This document shows, piece by piece, positions 1 to 10,328 of a stretch of 64,000 bases of DNA (the first letter of the stretch is position 1; every line of letters starts with the position of its first letter). Where the stretch lies: the NCBI GenBank assembly GCA_036874045.1, contig CM072343.1, positions 6,344,001 to 6,408,000 of the forward strand, written 5' to 3'. A program made the translations under genes and the position numbers. The notes beneath the pieces are model-generated. The model did no database searches. It had not been told where the DNA came from and saw only the letters and a program-made list of their open reading frames with translations. Origin of the DNA: Cymodocea nodosa. Taxonomy: Eukaryota > Streptophyta > Magnoliopsida > Alismatales > Cymodoceaceae.

Positions 1-1191
1 GTCTATTAAGGTTCTTTCTAAAATGGTATTTCCTATGGTGCATGATATAATAGGGATTCCAGGATCAGATAACTTTTTAGGAATTTGTGGCAGAAATAGG
101 GAACTACTTTGCTCAACTAAAAAGACCTTTCTAAGAACTTTTCGCTCTCTTTTCTTAGTACACCAATCATTCAAAAATTTAGCACAAGGTGGCATTTTCT
201 GCAATAGATCTAACAAAGGAATGTTAACTTGTACTTTTTCAAAAATTTCCCTAATTTTTTCTTGTTTTTCAAGTATTGTTTGTTGTAATCTTTCAGGATA
301 GGGTGCTAAAGATTTTGATTTCAAAGATTCTTTTTCTTTCATTTGATTTGTTTGATCATTTTTAGCTTCATTAGCAGATTCAGATTGTTCTTTAGTGATT
401 TCTAGATTTTCAACTATTACATTTTCCTTATCATTTTGATTTTTACTCTTATCGACCTTCATATCATTTTCATTTTGAGTTCTTGGTGGTATATCAGTTC
501 TAGATCTTAATGTTACACAAACATCTTCTAGATTTTCATTACTCTTATGATGTTTTTGTATATCATTTTCATAATTATGATCTTCAATTGTTTTTAGTTT
601 TAAAGTGCATTCTTTAAATTCTCTTGCATTCATATTTTCTTTTGGCTGTGTATTTTGCAAATTATGTAGGTTTATAACATTATAATTTTCATTGTCCTAT
701 TGCATAAGTTGTATTCTCATTGTATATTCGTCTAATGCTTTTAGTTTTCTTTCTAGATCATCTAATTTCATTGCACTCAATTTTTGATCAATTTTCATTA
801 TGGTTTTTTCAGTTTCGTAAATTATATCCTTGTTAGGTTCTGAATATGCTTCCTTATAATTTAATTGGTTGACTTCTTGTTGCTGACACATAAAGTATTC
901 CAGTTTGTCAAGGTTTTGCTCTATACTACGCTCTATTCTGTCATACCTATCCCAAATTTTCGTGTCTCTCAACATATTACACATTCTATACTAACCATCA
1001 GTTGGGTAAACTATAGGATTCTCATACTTGGCTCTATTATATTGAGGATAATTTATTTGTTGTTCATGGGATCTAACCATCTATAAACGTCTTAGTTTCA
1101 AACAGTTAGAAATGTTATGTCCTTCAAAATTGCAGAATTCACATATGCTAATTACAGGTTTTAGAAATCTTTGAGCATAAGCATATGCCAT
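1..1191 (-). pseudogene. gag nucleocapsid/spacer and start of protease, element A
   Basis: The start chosen is the ATG at 1191, which B also has. The first residues (MAYAYAQRFLKP) are followed by a CCHC-type knuckle beginning CEFC, then a long Lys/Glu/Asn-rich, probably coiled-coil spacer, and then the segment leading to the protease. The LRSG-type motif that precedes protease in plant gypsy gags is present in B near 11010 and altered here. No capsid domain lies between the PBS and the zinc knuckle. Nonsense codons and small indels break the frame, for example upstream of the intact stretch 697-984. The product would have been the nucleocapsid part of a Gag-Pol polyprotein acting in virus-like particles. 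It is not functional as it stands. Confidence 0.82.
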
Positions 1192-1280
1192 ATTCTCAAT
1201 TATAGAAGAAAACACACAACTTTGGCTATTAAAACAAAACAACTCTAACAGTTGCTTATATCAATTCAATTCAATTCAAT

Positions 1281-1298
1281 TACTCGGCAGCGGTGCCA
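1281..1298 (-). other. primer-binding site, tRNA-Asp type (mutated)
   Basis: On the minus strand this reads TGGCACCGCTGCCGAGTA. The matching sites in C and B fit the complement of the 3' end of plant tRNA-Asp(GTC). The differences here are transitions. Minus-strand DNA synthesis would have been primed here. Confidence 0.85.
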
Positions 1299-3554
1299 TA
1301 AAACTTGTTTGTGTTTTCCCAACACTACACCAGAAAAACTTGGATTTGTTACTTCTGTTTTTACTTAGTTAATTTATCTTTATGCCTATTCTTTCTTTTA
1401 GAAGTAAACAAACAACCTTTAATACAATTTAGATATTAATTCCAATTTGTACTTTAACTGCAAGTGCATAGTGTCTATTGTATCAGTGTGCAAGTACAGG
1501 TCGATCTCATAGGGAATTGCTGAAAAGTTTAGAACTGTTCGTTTGTTAACAATCAAATTTATATATTCAATAAGCTCTCCGTTGAATTACAGTTAACTCA
1601 ACGGATAAAGTTCGTTGAGTTATGGCTAACTCAACAGACTAACCTCGTGGACTTAAGTTAACTCCACGAGCCTGTCTTTTCTTTTTACTATTGCTATTTA
1701 CAGAGGAATTCGGCCAACCATTGAGCGATTCCACGGATTGTAAATAACATCAATTAAGCTCTTTAATGTTAGTAAACATTGGATTTATCATTATGCAATA
1801 CTAACATTCAGATAATTCAAACAGTAACCATTAAAATCTTTAAGTCTTTTGAACGAACCAATTTAAGTAAACTGTAAAACTAAAACAAACATAAAAAAAT
1901 TACAACACTGACAAAGATAACATTAATCATGATACAACACAAACAATACAACACTCAAATACAACATACAAACATAGATAAATTGTTTTTGGTATTTTTG
2001 TTTTAATATGAACATGGAAATGGGCGAAAGGTGAAATGTAAAGTAATCTCATTCGATAGTAAATACTTCCGACACTACTTGCAACACGATTACACCACTG
2101 AAAATTAAACCACTTACAATTCTGTCTCCTCTCCCTATAGAATTGTGAGTCCAGAATTGCAAGATAATCTTCTCTTCAACATACAGGCATCAACCCGAAG
2201 CCAAGGAAAAAGCTTTACGATCTCCTGAAATATGAGTCGGCGCTTGGTGAAAATGGCTTCCCTTCCCGCGACGCAATCACTCCTTACAATGGTTGTCAAG
2301 CACTATGTTTGGCTTGGAATCGTCCTGACATCAAGAAAGTATTCTCACAGACCTTCGATGGTTCGTGATTATGGTGGATATGGTGGTGGTAACGATGGTT
2401 GGTGTGATACTTTGGAGAATTGCCAATACTACCAGCAGAAAACTCGGTGCTCCTCCTCTGTATACACTAGTTGTCCATCGATCACACCCACACTTCTTTT
2501 TCTTCTTTTCTTTTATATTTCTTCAGTAGTAACTGCTTTTGCTTGAATGATCGGTTGGATTTCCTTCATTCATATCAATGGCGATGATTTCTTCTCCTTG
2601 CGCAATACATGCAATCGTGGTTTTTCTTCCAACTGTCTTGTTTCTGCAACCGCTATAGTGGCATATTGGAAAATAAATAGTTCGTGGAGTTACAGATAAC
2701 TCAACGAACTTTCTTCGTTGATTAACTATAAAACACATACATAAATTTAAGTAGTCGATGCTTAGGTGCATTTCAGATACTTATAAACTTAACTATTCGA
2801 TGCTCAGATGCATTTCGGATACTTATAAACTTAACTATCCGATGCTTAGATGCATTTCGGATAATTACAACTAACTCACCGATATATAACTTAAGTAAAT
2901 CTACCAAATCTCGACACGTGTCAGTAGCAGTTTAATAATAAAATACCCATTTCGGAGAGTTACAGGTCTAACTATCCGATGCTCAGATGCATTTCAGATA
3001 GTTATAGCTAACTCACCGAAAATCCACTTAAGTCACTTTACCAAAACATAACACGTGTCCACAGCTATTTTATAAATAAAAAGAGATTTCAGAGGGTTAC
3101 ACATATAACTGTCTGATGCCCAGCTGCAATTTCAGATAGTTAGAGATAACTCACCGAAAGTTCACTTAAGTCATGTATTTATGGTTTTGACACGTGTACT
3201 TTAGGAAATAATAAAATATTCTGTCAAAACATAACTATTCGGCAATATAAACATAACTATCTGATATGTTCAGTCTATTAAACTTAACTGTCTGAAATAT
3301 GTTCGGTATGTTAAACATAACTGTCTGAAATATCAGAAAATTTAGATACTTAAGAATTTCACAGCCTGACTCTTATCGACAATTCAAAAATGTACTAAAT
3401 TGACATTAATTCCCCAAAATTAAGCAGATTCTTCAATTAAAGCATATAATAGTACAATTATAACATAATGGCTTAATTCTCATATGATAAGCTAAATATT
3501 ATGCAATTAACCATCATTTAACCGTTAATAATATGCACCTTTTCATTCTAAACA
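1299..3554 (-). repeat. 5' LTR of element A (about 2.25 kb)
   Basis: The LTR starts with TGTTTAGAATG at 3554 and ends a few bases before the PBS. It aligns with the LTRs of B, C, D and E. The U3 part (about 2690-3340) contains imperfect tandem units of roughly 130-140 bp. Each unit has a CACGTGTC box and inverted-repeat arms (TAACTATCCGA/TCGGATAGTTA type). Extra units explain why it is longer than the LTR of B. The 3' LTR is outside the window. Confidence 0.88.
2510..2517 (-). promoter_or_regulatory. LTR TATA box, element A
   Basis: TATAAAAG on the minus strand, at the same LTR position as in B, C and D, followed by an A/G-rich leader. It probably sets the start of the genomic RNA about 30 bases downstream. 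Confidence 0.65.
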
Positions 3555-6500
3555 CTGATCAACATCACCTGCAAAATCTGAATCAAAATATCCAGCCATA
3601 CTACAGTTATGTTTAACACCATAAATCAGTCCTACATCAGACGTGCCCTTCAAGTACCTAAAGATCCTTTTCACGGCCTGCCAATGACTCTTCCTAGATT
3701 TGACATAAATCTGCTTACAATACTAAGAGGGTAAGCAAAATCCGGATGAGTACAAACCATGGCATACATAAGACTACCAACTACCTGTGAATATGGAACT
3801 TTCTTCATGTACTCCTTTCAGATTGCGTTTGAGGTGCCATAGCAACTGATAATCGCAGGTTCCTATCGTAGGGCGTTCCAATGGCCTTGTTTAAAGCCAT
3901 GCCAAACCTGCTCAAAATCTTCAGAACATAATTGTGCTAATGGAGAAATAATCTTCCAATGTTCCTGTCACGATAAATCTCCATCCTAAGGATTTTACGT
4001 GTCGGTCCTAAATCCTTCATTACAAATTCAGATTTCAATGTGTCTTTCAAAACCTGTATTTCATTGACATCTTTGGCTGCAATCAAAATGTCATCCACAT
4101 ACAAGAGCAAGTAAACAAATTCTTCTTTAATTTGTTTAATATAGACACATGAATCAAAACTACTTCTATCAAAACCAACATCAGTGATAAAAGAATCAAA
4201 TCTTTTATACCACTGCTTGGGAGACTGTTTCAGCCCATACAAAGATTTCTGTAGCTTACAAACGAGGTCTAATCTACCTCTTTTTGCAAAACCTGTTGGC
4301 TATTCCATCTAGATGTCCTTATCTAAATCACCATGCAAGAAAGTTGTTTTCACATCCAACTATTCAAGTTCTAAATCCTTTACTACAACAATTGCCAAAA
4401 GGACTCGAATGGAGGTGTGTCTAACTACCAGAGTAAAGACTTCATTGAAGTCCACACCCTCCTTTTGTGAAAACCCTTTTGCTACCAATCTTGCCTTGTA
4501 TTGTATTCCAAGGTTGCCTTGCGTTCTTGATTTCCTTTTGAACACCCATTTGCAACCAACATCATTCCTATCTTTGGGACGTTTTACTAACTCCCAAGTC
4601 CTATTTTTATGCAAAGATTGTAGTTCTTCTTGCATAGCTCCCAACCTATGTACGGCTTCTGGTCCGCTAATGGCAGCATCAAAACTAGGTGGGTCAGCAT
4701 CCTCCACCTCACCAACTACCTGTAGGGAAAAAGCAACCATATTATTGTAGCCATACCTCTGTGGAGGGTGAACATCCCTCCTAGGATGATCTCTGGCAAC
4801 ACACCTTGAACGTGTGTCCTCAACAAATTCATCTCCTCGATCATCTCCTAAAATCAAACGTTGATCTGTATCAACAGGAACAGACTGATTAGATGTCAAC
4901 GGTTGATTCAAATCAAGCTCCATTTGCTCAGGAGTACTAGGTGGATCCAAAACAGTGGTTTTTCTTTCTTATGCATCAAAGAAACTTCATCAAAGGTAAC
5001 ATCCCTGCTATGAATGACCTTCCTTGTTTCTTTATCATATATTCAATATCCTTTTACTCCCATTCCATATCCCACAAAGATGCCTTCCTTGGCACGTGGC
5101 TCCAATTTACCATGATTCACATGGTAATACGTAGGACATCCAAATACTTTCAATTTGGAATAGTTAGTCGCTTTATCCATCCATACTTCATAAGGGATCT
5201 TGTCGCCAATTGCATTAGATGGCGACCTATTCACCAAATAGGAGGCTGTGTTAATAGCTTCAGCCCAAAAACATTTTTCCAACCTAGCATGAGAGAGCAT
5301 ACACCTAGCTCTCTCCAACAACATCCTATCAAGTCATTCTGCAACTCCATTCTATTATGGAGTTCCCTTGACAATATAATGCTTAGTTATGCCTGCATCT
5401 CTGCAAAAAATGTCAAATTCATTTGAGCAAAATTTTAATCCATTATCTGTTCTCAAGTATTTTACTTTCCTCCCTACTTTGTTTTCAATAATAGCCTTCC
5501 ACTGTTTAAAGTTCTTGAACGCCTCACTCTTATGTTTCATAACGAAAACCCAAGTCATATGACTAAAGTCATCAACAATGGAGAGAAAATACTTAGAACT
5601 TACTAAAGAGGGTTGTTGAGATGGTCCCCAACAATCTACATGGACATAATCCAACTTCCCCTTGGTAGAATGTTCTGCTCTTCCAAAGGAAACACGTTTC
5701 TGTTTCCCATAGATACAATGCCTACATAAATCAATATCTGTAAAGATATGACCATCTAACCTGCTAAGTGTGCTGAGCTTCTACATTCCCTTTAGTCCTA
5801 AATGTCCTAACCTGGAATGCCAAATAACTGACATAGACTGTTGATCACTTATTGTCACAACTGCTGATCCAATGATAGGTTTTCCCTGAAGAATGTATAA
5901 AGGTCCATCCTTGATTCCCTTCATTACTACTAGGGAACCTTTCAAAACATGAAGTTTACCTCCTCCACCTAAAAAACTAAAACCTTTCTGATCAAGAGCC
6001 ATTAGTGAAATAAGGCTTTTGCCCAACCTTGGCACATGTCAAACATCCTCCAAGACTTTGATCGTCCCATCATGCATCCTGAATCTGACAGATCCAACAC
6101 TTGTTCTGTCACAAACATCATTATCTGCTAAAGTGACCTGTCCACCATCTACCTCCTCATATGTATGGAAATATTCTCTATTGGGAGTCATATGATGTGA
6201 TGCACTAGAATCCATAATCCAACTCTGATCGGAGTAGACACTATAGCATACAGTAAGGGAGAAATCACAGTCAGACCCTGAGTCTCCATTTTCAGCAACT
6301 ATTGCATTTCCCTTATTCTTCAATTTAGGACAGTTTACCTTCCAATGCCCCTTTTCCTTGCAATAATTGCAAGTGTCCTTGGAAATTCTACCTCTGGACT
6401 TACTTCTGCCTCTACGCCTATTGTCTCTTCTACTCTGCCATCCTCTAAACTCTGAATGATGCACTGTCAAACCTAATCCACCAGCATCATTGCTACCATG
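3555..6500 (-). pseudogene. copia 1 gag zinc knuckle-PR-INT-RT-RNase H
   Basis: Read right to left. The gag CCHC knuckle (CNYCKEKGHWKVNC) is near 6350 and is preceded by an Arg/Ser-rich stretch. The aspartic protease site DSSASHH is near 6210. The integrase core lies at 5355-5654 and includes DNGLKFCSNEFD. Integrase C-terminal sequence with a SPSNAIGDKIPYEVW stretch is at 5043-5324. A connecting region rich in Pro/Asp and the first RT blocks (CKWVFKRK) are at 4360-4950. The RT YVDD box is in 3937-4242, and the start of RNase H runs down to 3555. Frameshifts and nonsense codons (often TAG) separate these blocks. The lineage resembles Tnt1/Tork rather than Sirevirus, because the VKDLELEQLDVK-type wording differs from copia 2-5. 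Confidence 0.87.
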
Positions 6501-8260
6501 TGTTGAGTATTTTGTTTTGATGATGTGTGCTGAATGAAAATAATCATATTTGCTCAATTACTATTGCTTGTGAAAAGAAATTGAAATCATCAATTAATAT
6601 AGAAAAAGCTTACTAACATAAATACTTGTCTATATTGGATCTAAAGTTAATAACTAGTCGTTTCGTTGCATTAATTTCTCATTTAACTAAACGTTAAGTT
6701 AACGTGTGTTTTTATTGAAAAGCGTGATATGTTTTAAAGTTATATCTTCTGTATCATGATCAGTGCACGTTTAGACAACTCGTTAAGTTAGAGTTTTGTT
6801 TGTATAGAGGTCACGTGAGAACTCGTTAAGTTAGAGGCTTAAAGGTTAAAATAGGTCACGTGAGAACTCGTTAAGTTAGTGAGTACAAGAAGAGACGAAC
6901 TCGTTAAGTTAGTGTTATACATGTGGTGAAATTATAAGTTACGAATGTTGTATTGTATCACGTGAGGTGCACATGTTTAACTCGTTAAGTTAGCATATCT
7001 AAACGCGTTGAGTTGCTATATTGAACACTAAGGCAACGCGTTAGGTTAGCGTTATAAACTTAAGTTATTATTTTTGCACGTGGTAAAATTCTTATTATAA
7101 AAACATTTGTTTATTACTGAATCAGTGAGTTAAGGTTTTTTCAGAGACTTACAGTCGTAACTATCCGAAAGGTAACTTAAGTCATGATTTCAAGTCTTGA
7201 CACGTGTCTCACTAGTTTTATGGTAAAAAGAGTTTTTCGGAGACTTACAACTGTAACTATCCAAAACTTAAACTGTTTTTGGTGAGTTATCGTTTAACCT
7301 TCCGAAAGAAGGGTTAAGCTGGTTTGTTGAGTTAGCGTAACACCACAGACTTAGTTCGTTGAGTTAGCTATAATACTTGTCACGTGAAATGGCACATGAG
7401 GAACTCGTTAAGTTAGAAATGTTAAGTTATATATATATACTTGTGTTACTCGTTTAGTTAACATTAAAGTAACGATTTCTTATTACACTTGATGGAAATT
7501 TTCTTTTGGACGAGAAAGTTTATTTTGCAAGAAATTTTTCAGAGATCTAGGACTAATGATTAAAGAAAATTCGAAATGTAAACGTGGGTCAGAACGTGTG
7601 TATTTCGATGAAGGAAAAAGAAAAGATGTGAAGAAGTGGAAAACTGGTAGTGGTTAAACATGAAGGATATGCATGAAATGAAGATACAGTATAAAAGGCA
7701 TAGAATTCTCGTTGATCAAATAATCCTTGCACACAAAAAGAAAAATCTTTTCAATGATCAAACTATCCCTACACACCAAAAGAAAAATCTTTTTCAGGGA
7801 TCAAAAACACCTCTTCGGGCAAAATCTCTCAAGTGGAAGAAAATTCAGTGAAGCATAAAAAGGTAAGATTTTCGTCATTGAAGATTTGAAGTATCAGAAG
7901 AAAGCAAATTCGGTGAAGCATAAAAAGACAAGATATTCATCACTGAAGAATTGCTGAAGAAGAAAGAAGAAGAAGAAGAAGAAAGATCTCAAACAGGGAG
8001 AAATGTTTTAAATTCCGCAAATTAGTTTTCTCTGTTTGTAGTTATGAAATTGTATAGATGAAATATAGTATCGAAATATAATTGCATCTACAATTTCTAA
8101 GGAGAATTGAATTGTATAGTGTAATTGAAACCTTGAATAAAAATGATTTTATGAAAACAATGTCTCGACTTGTTTTTGAGTTTTAAAGTTTCAATTATAT
8201 TTCAGAAAATATTGAAAATACACAATTCACCCCCCTCTTGTGTAGCCATACGATCCTACA
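6501..8260 (+). repeat. solo LTR of a copia (Sirevirus-type) family, 1760 bp
   Basis: It begins TGTTGAGTATTTTG and ends CGATCCTACA, and is flanked on both sides by the 5-bp duplication CCATG (6496-6500 and 8261-8265). No internal region is present, so this is a solo LTR produced by LTR-LTR recombination. Its end carries the ATTCACCCCCCTCTTGTG block also seen at the end of the copia 2 LTR. The interior (6660-7450) is packed with inverted-repeat motifs such as ACTCGTTAAGTTAG and with CACGTG boxes. The small open frames inside (for example 7660-7851) are not supported as genes. Confidence 0.93.
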
Positions 8261-8340
8261 CCATGTGTAGCCAAATGTCTCAATTCTCGAGAATGAAGAC
8301 TCGATCTTACCTCCTCCAGGATAATAGAATCTTTGCCAAC
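8261..8340 (-). pseudogene. copia 1 gag fragment upstream of the solo LTR
   Basis: The minus-strand translation has a copia-gag pattern (KDSIILEEVRSSL followed by SRELRH). It joins in frame with the gag residues THGSNDAGG left of 6500 once the solo LTR and one CCATG are removed. This segment normally precedes the zinc knuckle in Tnt1-like gags. It is cut on the right by the LTR of B at 8341. Confidence 0.8.
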
Positions 8341-10205
8341 TGTTTAGAATGAAAAAGTGCATATTATTAACGGTTAAATGATGGTTAATTGCATAATATT
8401 TAGCTTATCATATGAGAATTAATCCATTATGTTATAATTGCACTGTTATATGCTTTAATTGAAGAATCTGCTTAATTTTGGGGAATTAATGTTAATTTAG
8501 CACATTTATGAACTGTCGGTAAATTGCAGGCTGTGAAATTCTTAAGTATCCGAAAATGCATCTAAGCATCGGATAGTTATACCTGTAACTCTCCGGAATG
8601 TTATTTTATGTTTAAACTGCTGCAAACACGTGTTGAGAGCTAGTAGATTTACTTACGTTATAACTCGTTAAGTTAGTATAACTACACGCGTTGAGTTACA
8701 TGAAAATACACTAAGGCAACGCGTTAGGTCAGCGTTATAAACTTAAGTTGTTATTTTTGCATGTGTTTTATAGTTAAATCAACGAAGGAAGTCCGTTGAG
8801 TTATCTGTAACTCTACGGACTATATATTTTCTAATATGCCACTATAGCGGTTGCAGGAACAAATAGTTGGAAGGAAAAACCACGTTTGCACGTATCACAT
8901 AGGAATTCAATCGCGTAGGGAGAAAGAAATCATCGCCATTGATTTGAATGAAGGAAATCCAACCGACCATTCAAGCAGAAGCAGTTACCACTAAAGAAAT
9001 ATAAAAGAAAAGAAGAAAAAAAGAAGAAGAGTGTGATCGATGGACGACCAGTGTATACAGAGGAGGAGCACCAAGCTTTCTGCAAACAGTATCGGCGATT
9101 CTCCGAAGTATCACACCAACCATCGTATCACCACCATAATCACCAATCATCAGAGGTCTGTGAGGATACTTGCCTGATGTCGGGTCGATTCTAAGCCAAA
9201 CACAGTGCCTGACAACCACTGTGAGGAGTGATCGCGTCGCGGGAAGGGAAGACATTTTCACCAAGCGCCGACTCATATTTCAGGAGATAGTAAAGCTTTT
9301 AGCCTTGGCTTTGGGTTGATGCCTGTATTCTGAAGAGGAGATCATCTTGCAATTCTGGACTCGCGATTCAATAAGAAGAGGAGATAGAATTGTAAGTGGT
9401 TCAATTTTTAGTGGTGTAATCGCGTTGCAAGTAGTGTCAGAAGTATTTACTGTCAAGAGAAATTACTTTACATTTCACCTTTCACCCATTTCCATGTTCA
9501 CATCAAAACAAAAATACCAAAAACAATTTATCTTTGTTTGTATGTTGTATTTGAGTGTTGTATTGTTTGTGTTGTATCGTGATTAATGTTATCTGTATCA
9601 ATTTTATGATTGTTTTATGTTAGTTTTAATTTTACAGTTTACTGAAATTGGTTCGTACAAAACAACTTAAAGATTTTAATGGTTACTGTTTGAATCATCT
9701 GAATGTTAGTATTGCATAATGATAAATCCAATGTTAACTAGCATTAAAAAGCTTAATTGATGTTATTTACAATCTGTGGAATCGCCCAATGGTTGGCTGA
9801 ATTCCTCTGTAATTAGCAGTATTATAAAGAAGAGACAGGCTCGTGGAGTTAACTTAAGTCCACGAGGATAGTCCGTTGAGTTATCAATAACTCAACGAAC
9901 TTAGCTCGTTGAGTTAACTGTAAATCAACGGAGTGTTTATTGAATATAAATTTGAATTATTCACAATCAAACATTTCTTAAATTCGTCAGTAATTCCCTG
10001 TGGGATTGACCTGTACTTGCACACTGATACAATAGACACTGTGCACTTGCAGTTAAAGTACAAATTGGAATTAATATCTAAATTGTATTAAAGGTTGTTT
10101 GTTTACTTCTAAAAGAAAGAATAGGCATAAAGATAAATTAACTAAGTAAAAATAGAAGTAACAAATCCAAGTTTTTCTAGTGTAGTGCTGTGAAAACACG
10201 AACAA
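8341..10205 (+). repeat. 5' LTR of element B (about 1.87 kb)
   Basis: It begins TGTTTAGAATG directly after copia 1 gag and ends just before the PBS. The 3' edge is uncertain by a few bases: CA at about 10205, or directly at the PBS. It has fewer U3 tandem units than A, C or E. It has a TATA box at 9000. The U5 part near 10005-10065 carries the TGTACTTGCACAC and GTGCACTTGCAG blocks seen in all copies. Hairpin arms at 9874-9883 and 9888-9897 form a perfect 10-bp stem with a 4-base loop. Confidence 0.88.
9000..9007 (+). promoter_or_regulatory. LTR TATA box, element B
   Basis: TATAAAAG, at the same place in the LTRs of A, C and D, about 660 bp from the LTR start and followed by a purine-rich leader. 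Confidence 0.65.
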
Positions 10206-10211
10206 GTTTTA

Positions 10212-10229
10212 TGGCGCCGTTGCTAGGGA
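10212..10229 (+). other. primer-binding site, tRNA-Asp type
   Basis: TGGCGCCGTTGCTAGGGA is complementary to the 3' end of plant tRNA-Asp(GTC) apart from a two-base change that C does not have. This primer is typical of the Athila lineage. Confidence 0.88.
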
Positions 10230-10328
10230 ATTGAATTGAATTGAACTGAATTGAATAGATATAAGCAACTGTTAGAGCTGTTTCATTTTAATAGTCAGAG
10301 TTGTGTGTTTTCTTCTGTAATTGAGAAT

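Larger units (their letters stand above)
1..3554 (-). mobile_element. Athila-like Ty3/gypsy element A, 5' end only (window-truncated)
   Basis: Read on the minus strand, this is a 5' LTR, a tRNA-Asp-type primer-binding site and the start of gag-pol, cut off by the window edge inside the protease region. It aligns closely with elements B and C over LTR, PBS and coding part. Its LTR begins with TGTTTAGAATG at 3554, and the sequence beyond 3554 is copia 1 RNase H, so A inserted into copia 1. The rest of A lies left of the window. Confidence 0.9.
3555..8340 (-). mobile_element. copia 1 (Tork/Tnt1-like Ty1/copia), interrupted
   Basis: This is a minus-strand copia body in the order gag, PR, INT, RT, RNase H, read from 8340 down to 3555. 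The left side is cut by element A inside RNase H. The solo LTR 6501-8260 splits gag, and element B cuts gag at 8341. Taking out the solo LTR and one copy of its CCATG duplication restores the gag frame. Neither copia 1 LTR is in view. Confidence 0.88.

Noticed and set aside
6660-7450. Regularly spaced short repeats as a possible CRISPR-like array.
   Set aside because: The units are imperfect inverted repeats inside LTRs with variable spacing, no cas genes are present, and the setting is a plant genome.
7660-7851. Lys-rich ORF with repeated residues inside the solo LTR.
   Set aside because: Short, with no match to the related LTR fragment at 15133 and no family recognised. Its position between promoter motifs and the LTR end suggests leader sequence.
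10212-10229. tRNA-like sequence near the PBS as a tRNA gene.
   Set aside because: Only the 18 bases complementary to the tRNA 3' end are present; there is no cloverleaf or A/B box.
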